Assembly: GCA_021841985.1 (NCBI GenBank)
Contig: JAKCCP010000174.1
Location: forward strand, 1 to 5,805
Source of the DNA: Pseudomonadota bacterium
Lineage (GTDB): Bacteria > Pseudomonadota > Alphaproteobacteria > Acetobacterales > Acetobacteraceae
DNA: 5,805 nucleotides
Direction of reading: 5' to 3'
Position numbers and translations under genes: made by a program. A model generated the notes under the pieces. That model did no database searches. It saw only the letters and a list, made by a program, of their open reading frames with translations, and was not told the DNA's origin. Shown here one piece after another: positions 1 to 4,579 of this stretch (within the stretch, counting starts at the first letter, position 1; each line of letters begins with the position of its first letter).

Positions 1-3
1 TTG

Positions 4-25
4 GTTCTTTTTTTCAAAAAAGAAC
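4..25 (+). repeat. AT-rich hairpin, copy 1 of a dispersed inverted-repeat element; possible terminator after the amine oxidase gene
   Basis: The arms GTTCTTTTTT (4-13) and AAAAAAGAAC (16-25) are perfect reverse complements around a two-base centre. The hairpin sits 33 bases beyond the amine oxidase stop and stands out as A/T-rich in a very GC-rich region. It is preceded by TTG (1-3, cut by the window edge) and followed by TATTTCC and a run of C. The same layout, with a changed outer base pair, recurs in the opposite orientation at 4494-4543. It may act as a bidirectional transcription terminator, but on the gene's strand there is no clean T-tract after the stem, so that role is only plausible. 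Confidence 0.55.
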
Positions 26-57
26 TATTTCCCCCCCCACGTTTTCTCTCGCGCGCC

Positions 58-1344
58 TTAATTACACCCCACTGCGTGCCAGGCGGCGCGGGCGGCGGCG
101 CGGCCGCTGATGACGGCGCCGGCGACGGTGCCGGCCAGCGTCGGGTGGCAGGCCTCGCCGGCGAAAGCGAGCCGGCCGCCGGCGAGCGGCGTCGCAAGGG
201 CAAGCCGCGCCGCCGCCGCGCCGGGCAGAGGGTAGGCGTAGGCGCCGAGGAAGGTGGCATCGCTCCCCCAGGTGGTCGCGACGGCTCCCGGCGCGAAGGC
301 GCGGGCGGCGCGGGTGCCAAAGAGGCGGGCGAGTTCGGCGCGGGCGAAATCCTCGGCGGCTTTCACCCCTGCCCGGGCGAGTGCCCAGGCCGCCCCGCCG
401 CCGATGAAGCCGACGACATGGTCGCGCCCGCGCGGCCAGGCGTTGAAGGCCATGAACGGCTCGCCGCGTGCGTCCAGCCGGCGCTCGACGAAGCATCCGG
501 GCGGGAGATCGAGCCGCTCGGCCCCCTCGGCGCGCAACGCGACCTTGCTCAGAAGCCCCATCGGGAGAGCGGCGATGGCCGACGCCGTTGTCACGGGAAG
601 GGCGGGCGTGAACGTGATGTGCCCGGCGGCGAGAACCCCGGTCGAGACGGTGACGATGGCGGCTTTCGCGGCCACCGTCCCGCGCGGGGTTTCGAGCGTG
701 ACACCCCCTCCGCCCCAGTCGATGCGCGAGACCGCGGTTGCCGCGGCCAAAACCCCGGCCGGCGGCGCGAGCAGGCGGAGGACATAGGCGCCGAGCCCCT
801 CGGGCGGCAGCAGATTCGTCCCCTCCAGCCGGTTGGCCCGCCAATCGGCGAGGCTGAGGCGGGCGGGATCGGCGGCGGCGATCAGGGTCGCCTCGATCGC
901 CTCGCTATTGGCGTGCCAGGGGTTGGGCGGCAGGTCGTCGAGGGCGGCGGCGAAGCTCGGATCGGCGCCGGGGCGCCCGGCGCGCGCGACCAGCGCCGCT
1001 TCCAGCGCCGCATCGGCGGCATCGCGGGCGGCGAGTTCGGCCTCCGTCGCCGGTCTGCCGGCGATGATCACGAGGCGCTGGCGGGTGCGGGCGGTATCGA
1101 TCAGCACCTCGCCGCGCCAGCGGCCGAGGCGGGCGAGCGGGTTGCGCTCGGCGCTGTGCAGCCAGGACGCGCCGTGATCGAAGGGCACCCCGCCGAGGGC
1201 GGCGGGATGGTCGGTGAAGGCGCGGCCGCCGGCGCGCGGCAGGGCTTCGAGGAGGATCACCCGGGCGCCGCGCCGCGCGAGAAACGACGCCGCCGCGAGC
1301 CCCGCGACGCCGGCGCCGACGATGGCGATCTCGGGCGCGTTCAC
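58..1344 (-). CDS. FAD-dependent amine oxidase family protein (flavin monoamine/polyamine oxidase-like)
   Basis: A 428-residue flavoprotein expected to oxidise an amine or related substrate using bound FAD and O2; the substrate is unknown. Residues 6-34 form the N-terminal FAD-binding Rossmann motif, with VGAGVAGLAAA and an acidic E33 after the second strand, followed by AGGRAFT (38-44), the usual R-x-G-G-R type element. DHGASWLHSAERNPL (56-70) resembles the substrate/FAD region of polyamine oxidases. K267 in LLSKVAL sits where the family has its conserved lysine near flavin N5. The C-terminal FAD signature is GGRLAFAGEAC (389-399) followed by GTVAGAVISGRAAA (405-418). No signal peptide is visible, so it is probably cytoplasmic. 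The GTG start at 1344-1342 is chosen because it lies nine residues before the Rossmann glycines and overlaps the folD stop as GTGA, implying translational coupling. The frame is open upstream to 1884, but that stretch is folD shadow. Family confident, substrate not. Confidence 0.88.
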   Translation of the reverse strand: MNAPEIAIVGAGVAGLAAASFLARRGARVILLEALPRAGGRAFTDHPAALGGVPFDHGASWLHSAERNPLARLGRWRGEVLIDTARTRQRLVIIAGRPATEAELAARDAADAALEAALVARAGRPGADPSFAAALDDLPPNPWHANSEAIEATLIAAADPARLSLADWRANRLEGTNLLPPEGLGAYVLRLLAPPAGVLAAATAVSRIDWGGGGVTLETPRGTVAAKAAIVTVSTGVLAAGHITFTPALPVTTASAIAALPMGLLSKVALRAEGAERLDLPPGCFVERRLDARGEPFMAFNAWPRGRDHVVGFIGGGAAWALARAGVKAAEDFARAELARLFGTRAARAFAPGAVATTWGSDATFLGAYAYPLPGAAAARLALATPLAGGRLAFAGEACHPTLAGTVAGAVISGRAAARAAWHAVGCN

Positions 1345-2195
1345 CCCATGGCTCGCGCGCGCCGCCGTTGCGCGGCCGCCAGCGTGTTTTCCAGGAGATA
1401 GGCGATGGTCATCGGCCCGACCCCGCCCGGCACCCTGGTGATCGCGCCGGCCCTTGCCGCGCATTCGGCGAAGGCGACGTCGCCGCGCAATTTGCCGTCG
1501 GCGCCGCGATTGATGCCGACATCGATCACCACCGCGCCTTCCGCGACCCAGTCGCCGCGCACCATCTCGGCGCGGCCGACGGCGGCGATCAGGATCTCGG
1601 CGCGGCGGCATTCGGCGGCGATATCGCGCGAGCGCGAATGGAGCAGCGTCACCGTCGCGTCCGCCGCGGTCAGAAGCGCCGCGACCGGCCGGCCGACGAT
1701 CGCCGAACGCCCGAGCACCACCGCCCGCGCGCCGGCGAGCGGGGCGCCGGCCTCGGCCAGAAGCCGCATCACCCCGCGCGGCGTGCAGGGCACGATCGCC
1801 GGCAGGCCGAGCGCGAGATAGCCGGCATTGAGGGGGTGAAACCCGTCCACGTCCTTGGCCGGATCGATCGCCTCGATCACCCATTGGGCGCGGATATGGG
1901 CCGGGAGCGGCAACTGCACCAGAATGCCATCGATCGCCGGATCGGCGTTGAGTTCGGCGATCAGGCCGAGCAGCGCCGCCTCGGACGTGGCTTCCGGGAG
2001 AGGAAGGGTCCGCGCCGCGAACCCGGCCGCCGCCGCCGCGCGTTCCTTGGCGCGGACATAGACCGCGCTCGCCGGGTCGTGGCCGACGATCACCACCGCG
2101 AGCCCGGGGCGATAGGGGAGGGCGGTGATTTTCCCCGCGATTTCGTCCCGAATCCGCTCGGCCAGCGCCTTGCCATCGAGGATGCGCGCGGTCAT
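1341..2195 (-). CDS. folD: Bifunctional methylenetetrahydrofolate dehydrogenase / methenyltetrahydrofolate cyclohydrolase
   Basis: This cytoplasmic enzyme of one-carbon metabolism oxidises 5,10-methylene-THF with NADP+ and hydrolyses methenyl-THF to 10-formyl-THF, supplying purine and fMet-tRNA synthesis. The 284 residues match the family length. Visible motifs in order are VGHDPASAVYVRAKERA (37-53) with the YxxxK pair Y46/K50 of the catalytic site, ILVQLPLPAHI (91-101, Q94), DPAKDVDGFHPLNAG (111-125, D117), PCTPRGVM (136-143), the NADP-binding GRSAIVGRP (162-170), HSRSRD (186-191), VIDVGINR (223-230) and VPGGVGPMTIAYLLENT (255-271). Two positions depart from the usual consensus: R169 where GKP is common, and R254 where TPVPGG normally has proline. 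The ATG start gives the normal N-terminus (ILDGKALA). The last four bases are shared with the downstream amine oxidase start, so both genes are probably cotranscribed. Confidence 0.96.
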   Translation of the reverse strand: MTARILDGKALAERIRDEIAGKITALPYRPGLAVVIVGHDPASAVYVRAKERAAAAAGFAARTLPLPEATSEAALLGLIAELNADPAIDGILVQLPLPAHIRAQWVIEAIDPAKDVDGFHPLNAGYLALGLPAIVPCTPRGVMRLLAEAGAPLAGARAVVLGRSAIVGRPVAALLTAADATVTLLHSRSRDIAAECRRAEILIAAVGRAEMVRGDWVAEGAVVIDVGINRGADGKLRGDVAFAECAARAGAITRVPGGVGPMTIAYLLENTLAAAQRRRARAMG

Positions 2196-2254
2196 CGCCG
2201 GGGCCCCGTCACCGCAAGCACGATATCACCCTCCCCCGCGCGCCAGCCAGCCAT
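2192..2254 (-). pseudogene. Tiny ORF between yggT and folD; possible N-terminal remnant of a DUF167 gene
   Basis: Twenty codons from ATG (2254-2252) to a TGA that overlaps the folD ATG as ATGA. It begins nine bases after the restored yggT stop. The peptide reads MAGWRAGEGDIVLAV then TGPRR. The first part resembles the opening strand of DUF167 (YggU) proteins, which from memory often sit between yggT and folD in alphaproteobacteria and run to about 90-110 residues. One reading is that an internal deletion removed the rest. Alternatives are a coupling mini-ORF for folD, or chance. The match is short and from memory, so confidence is low. Confidence 0.25.
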
Positions 2255-2263
2255 TGCGGCATG

Positions 2264-2567
2264 TCAGAACAGCCCGGCACGCCAGAGGCCGATCTGGATT
2301 TCGCCGAGCAGGATCCGGAGCGCTTGCAGCAGCACGACCAGGATGATCGGGCTGATGTTCGATGCCGCCGAAATAGGGCAGGATCGAGCGGATCGGCCGG
2401 AGCGCCGGCTCGGTGATGCGGGCGAGGAAATCGGCGATCGTCCAGACCAGCCGGTTGCGCGTGTCGAGGACATTGAAAGCGATCAGATTGCTCATCACCG
2501 CGGCCAGGATGACGGCCCAGAAATAGAGCGTGATCAGCTCATTGAGCAGCCAGAAGAGAGCGTTCAT
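2264..2567 (-). pseudogene. yggT: YggT family small membrane protein, interrupted by a one-base frameshift
   Basis: YggT/YlmG proteins are short two-helix inner-membrane proteins of uncertain role, linked in different organisms to osmotic stress or to envelope and division functions. From ATG (2567-2565) the frame encodes a first hydrophobic helix (about residues 5-33), then LDTRNRLVWTIADFLARITE and the hallmark PALRPIRSILPYFGGI (54-69). The frame then leaves the family at ATC-GAA-CAT. The second hydrophobic segment, ISPIILVVLLQALRILLGEI, continues in the next frame to a TGA at 2266-2264. Deleting one A of the GAA (+ strand T at 2358 or 2359) gives GGIDISPIILV and a continuous 100-residue protein, the normal family length. 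As written, the product loses helix 2 and runs on to a stop at 2226. No slippery sequence is visible. This could be a true mutation or a sequencing/assembly error. A TTG start at 2627 is possible but adds 20 atypical residues. Confidence 0.85.
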
Positions 2568-2627
2568 GCGAACCCGATCAGGCGCGAAGGAAGGCTCGCG
2601 CGAAAGGAGGGTGAAGGATACCCTCAA

Positions 2628-2656
2628 CCTCTAGCCGGGGCGTGCCCGCGCTTCAA
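2628..2656 (-). promoter_or_regulatory. Weak candidate sigma70-type promoter for the yggT-folD-amine oxidase cluster
   Basis: On the minus strand TTGAAG (2656-2651, four matches to TTGACA) is followed after 17 bases by TAGAGG (2633-2628, three matches to TATAAT). Initiation would fall near 2621, about 54 bases before the yggT ATG. It lies directly after the stem-loop that follows the transporter operon, where a new promoter is expected. The -10 is poor, so this is a positional guess. Confidence 0.25.
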
Positions 2657-2663
2657 TCCCGGA

Positions 2664-2706
2664 GCGTGATCGTCGGAGGCGGAATCGCCGGAGACGTGAA
2701 TCACGC
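2664..2706 (-). terminator. Long imperfect stem-loop after the DppC-like gene, candidate terminator or mRNA 3' structure
   Basis: Reading the + strand, the nested arms are GCGTGAT (2664-2670) with ATCACGC (2700-2706), CGTC (2671-2674) with GACG (2693-2696), and GGCG (2678-2681) with CGCC (2686-2689), closing a GAAT loop. A symmetric GGA/GGA internal loop and a three-base TGA bulge separate the helices, giving 15 paired bases in 43 nt. On the minus strand it begins 13 bases after the permease stop. There is no following T-tract, so it may be a 3'-end stabiliser or a factor-assisted terminator rather than a classic intrinsic terminator. Confidence 0.45.
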
Positions 2707-2719
2707 GATGAAATGAAAT

Positions 2720-3532
2720 TCAGATTCGGCGCAGCCGCGGGTCGAGGAAATCGCGGAGGCCATCTCCGAGCAGGTTCAACCCCAGCACCGCCGCCATGAT
2801 CGCGAGCCCGGGAAAGATCGCGAGCCGGGGCGCGGTGAAAATATAGGTCTGGGCGTCGTTCAGCATCCGCCCCCAGCTCGGCGCCGGCGGCTGCGTCCCG
2901 AGCCCGACATAGGAGAGCCCGGCCTCGGCGAGGATGGCAAGGGCGAACTGGGTGCTCGCCTGCACGACCAGAAGGGCGGCGATGTTGGGGAGGATATGCA
3001 CGCGCCCGATCGCCAGCTCGTGCCGCCCGAGGAGTTGGGCGGCGCGCACGAAATCACGCTCGCCGAGCGCCCGCGTCGCCCCGCGGGTGAGGCGGGCGAA
3101 GACCGGGACATTGAAAATGCCGATCGCCAGCGCCGCGTTCATCGCCCCGGGCCCGGCGAGTGCGGTGATGATCACGGCGGTGAGCAGGGCGGGAAACGCG
3201 AACATCAGATCGGCGCCGCGCATCAGGAGGTCATCGACCACGCCGCCACGCCGCCCGGCGAGGAGGCCGAGCGGCACCCCGGCGACGAGGCCGGCGCCGA
3301 CCGCGACCACCGCGACGGCGAGCGAATTATGCCCCCCCGCGATCAGCACCGAGAGCACGTCGCGCCCGAGCGGATCGGTGCCGAGCCAATGGGCAGCCGA
3401 AGGCGCCGCGAGCCGGTGCGCGATATCGATCGCGGTCGGCGGATAGGGGGTCCAGACCAGGGCGAGGAGGGATATCGCCAGCAAGGCGAGGCTGATCGCG
3501 CCGCCGACCGCCATCGCCGCGTGGCGGCGCAT
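2720..3532 (-). CDS. ABC transporter permease, DppC/OppC family (peptide/nickel-type importer)
   Basis: The second inner-membrane permease of an importer that receives substrate from the neighbouring periplasmic binding protein. In 270 residues it shows a first transmembrane helix (about 8-28), the OppC N-terminal element HWLGTDPLGRDVLSVLIAGG (48-67), further hydrophobic helices, and the EAA-type loop that contacts the ATPase (about 161-183, VRAAQLLGRHELAIGRVHILPN). The C-terminal block has EAGLSYVGLGTQPPAPSWGRML (203-224), IFPGLAIMAAVLGLNLLGDG (239-258) and the terminal LRDFLDPRLR (259-268), all typical of DppC. The length is slightly short but complete. Its ATG shares one base with the upstream stop (TGATG), so translation is probably coupled to the DppB-like gene. 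Substrate (dipeptide, oligopeptide, nickel or other) cannot be told from the permease. Confidence 0.95.
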   Translation of the reverse strand: MRRHAAMAVGGAISLALLAISLLALVWTPYPPTAIDIAHRLAAPSAAHWLGTDPLGRDVLSVLIAGGHNSLAVAVVAVGAGLVAGVPLGLLAGRRGGVVDDLLMRGADLMFAFPALLTAVIITALAGPGAMNAALAIGIFNVPVFARLTRGATRALGERDFVRAAQLLGRHELAIGRVHILPNIAALLVVQASTQFALAILAEAGLSYVGLGTQPPAPSWGRMLNDAQTYIFTAPRLAIFPGLAIMAAVLGLNLLGDGLRDFLDPRLRRI

Positions 3533-4485
3533 CAGCGCCCTCCTTGCGCGCGGAGGCGTGGGTCGATCAGCACATAGGCGATATCGACCAGGAAATTGAC
3601 GACGATGACACTGCCGGCGAGCAGGACCACGAGATCCTGGACGACGATGAGATCGCGCCCGGCGATCGCCTGGAACACCAGCCGGCCGAGCCCGGGGAGG
3701 GTAAAGACGTTCTCGATGATGATGGTGCCGGCGAGCAGAAACGAGAATTGCAGGCCGAGGATCGTCACCACCGGGATCAGCGCGTTGGGCACCGCGTGGC
3801 GCCAGAGCGCCGCGCGGCGGGAAACGCCCTTGGCGAGCGCCGTCCGCATGTAATCCTCGCCCATCGTCTCCAGCATCGCCGAGCGGGTGACGCGGGCGAG
3901 GATCGCCGCCTGCGGCAAAGCGAGCGCGAGGGCGGGGAGGAGCAGCGCGCGCAAGCCCGGCCAGATCCCGCCCGCCCAGCCGGGAAAGCCGCTCGCCGGA
4001 AGCCAGGCGAGCTTGACCGAAAAGACCAGGATCAGCAGCAGCCCGAGCCAGAAATTCGGCACCGCGACGCCGATTTGCGCCGCCGCCATGGTCAGCGTGT
4101 CGGCGGGTTTGCCGCGCTTGGCGGCGGCAAAAACGCCGGTCGGGATAGCGATCGCCGTGGAAAGCGCGATCGCCAGCAAAGCCAGCGGCAGGCTGACACC
4201 GACGCGATCGGCGATCAGCCCGGCGATGGGGACGTGATAGGTGAAACTGTCGCCGAAATCACCGGCCAGCATGCCGCCGAGCCAGGCGAGAAAACGCCAT
4301 GCCGCCGGCCGGTCGAGGCCCATCGCGTGATGCAGGGCGGCGAGCGTGTCGGGGCGCGCATTGACGCCGAGGATCAGCGCCGCCGGATCGCCGGGCAACA
4401 CGTCGAGAACCAGAAAAACCACCACCGCCGCCGCGAACAGCGTGACCGCGAGCACAACCAGCCGCCCGCCGAGATAGGGGATCAT
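3532..4485 (-). CDS. ABC transporter permease, DppB/OppB family (peptide/nickel-type importer)
   Basis: The first inner-membrane permease of the importer, 317 residues, complete. It begins with a transmembrane helix (about 8-28) ending in FLVLDVLPGDPA (24-35), the classic DppB opening. The periplasmic stretch includes GDFGDSFTYHVPIAGLIADR (75-94), followed by membrane segments around 98-120. IGVAVPNFWLGLLLILVFSV (138-157) and LPASGFP (162-168) are family hallmarks. The EAA loop is EDYMRTALAKGVSRRAALWRH (210-230), then AVPNALIPVVTILG (231-244), and the C-terminus has ENVFTLPGLGRL (258-269) and VDIAYVLIDPRLR (300-312). The ATG at 4485 is chosen because the frame upstream has no further ATG, GTG or TTG start before the binding-protein gene. 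No convincing Shine-Dalgarno precedes it; instead an AT-rich hairpin ends 19 bases upstream, which could limit initiation. Confidence 0.96.
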   Translation of the reverse strand: MIPYLGGRLVVLAVTLFAAAVVVFLVLDVLPGDPAALILGVNARPDTLAALHHAMGLDRPAAWRFLAWLGGMLAGDFGDSFTYHVPIAGLIADRVGVSLPLALLAIALSTAIAIPTGVFAAAKRGKPADTLTMAAAQIGVAVPNFWLGLLLILVFSVKLAWLPASGFPGWAGGIWPGLRALLLPALALALPQAAILARVTRSAMLETMGEDYMRTALAKGVSRRAALWRHAVPNALIPVVTILGLQFSFLLAGTIIIENVFTLPGLGRLVFQAIAGRDLIVVQDLVVLLAGSVIVVNFLVDIAYVLIDPRLRAQGGR

Positions 4486-4493
4486 CGAAACGC

Positions 4494-4543
4494 GGGGAAA
4501 GACTCTTCTTTTTCTGAAGAAAAAGAAGCAAAAAGACTTTTGC
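4494..4543 (-). repeat. AT-rich hairpin, copy 2 of the dispersed element, opposite orientation to copy 1
   Basis: On the minus strand this reads GCAAAAGTCTTTTTGC, then CTTCTTTTTC / TTCA / GAAAAAGAAG, then AGTCTTTCCCC. The perfect 10-bp stem occupies + strand 4505-4514 and 4519-4528. It aligns with the left-edge copy: TTGC-TTC-T-run against TTGG-TTC-T-run, A-run-GAAG against A-run-GAAC, and a following (T)TTTCCCC. The outer pair is C-G here and G-C there, so the stem is preserved by paired change. It is strikingly A/T-rich against GC-rich flanks. Confidence 0.6.
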
Positions 4544-4559
4544 TCCGGTTTCTCGGAGC
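4505..4559 (-). promoter_or_regulatory. Three back-to-back hairpins between the binding-protein gene and dppB-like gene
   Basis: In transcript order, GCTCCG/CGGAGC (4554-4559 with 4542-4547, six-base loop) is followed by GCAAAA/TTTTGC (4538-4543 with 4528-4533, loop of four) and the 10-bp CTTCTTTTTC/GAAAAAGAAG stem (4505-4528). Neighbouring stems share one or two bases, so the whole 55 nt can fold as contiguous or competing helices. The GC hairpin followed by AAAAGTCTTTTTGCTTCTTT is partly terminator-like. In binding-protein transporter operons such structures commonly cause partial termination or protect upstream mRNA, giving more binding protein than permease. That role is inferred here from position. 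Confidence 0.5.
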
Positions 4560-4579
4560 GGCAGTGTCGCGGGCCACGT

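Noticed and set aside
1..1401. Long plus-strand open frame of about 466 codons opposite the amine oxidase gene
   Set aside because: Composition is repetitive G/R/A/E with no recognisable domain. It mirrors a clear flavoenzyme on the other strand, and such antisense frames are expected at this GC content. The same applies to 1368-2669 and 3544-4815.
1345..1884. N-terminal extension of the amine oxidase frame up to 1884
   Set aside because: The extra 180 residues are arginine-rich antisense-like translation of folD in another frame; the Rossmann motif begins right after the GTG at 1344.
2350..2365. Programmed ribosomal frameshift in yggT
   Set aside because: No slippery run (such as A AAA AAG or poly-A/T) or nearby strong stem-loop is seen at the junction, and the family is normally encoded in a single frame.
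2568..2627. TTG start at 2627 for yggT
   Set aside because: It adds 20 residues unlike the family N-terminus; ATG at 2567 gives the normal 100-residue length after frame correction.
2601..2633. Shine-Dalgarno-like AAGGAGGGTG on the plus strand suggesting a plus-strand gene
   Set aside because: The GTG-led frame there ends after seven codons at a TAG and the surrounding plus-strand frames show no family features.
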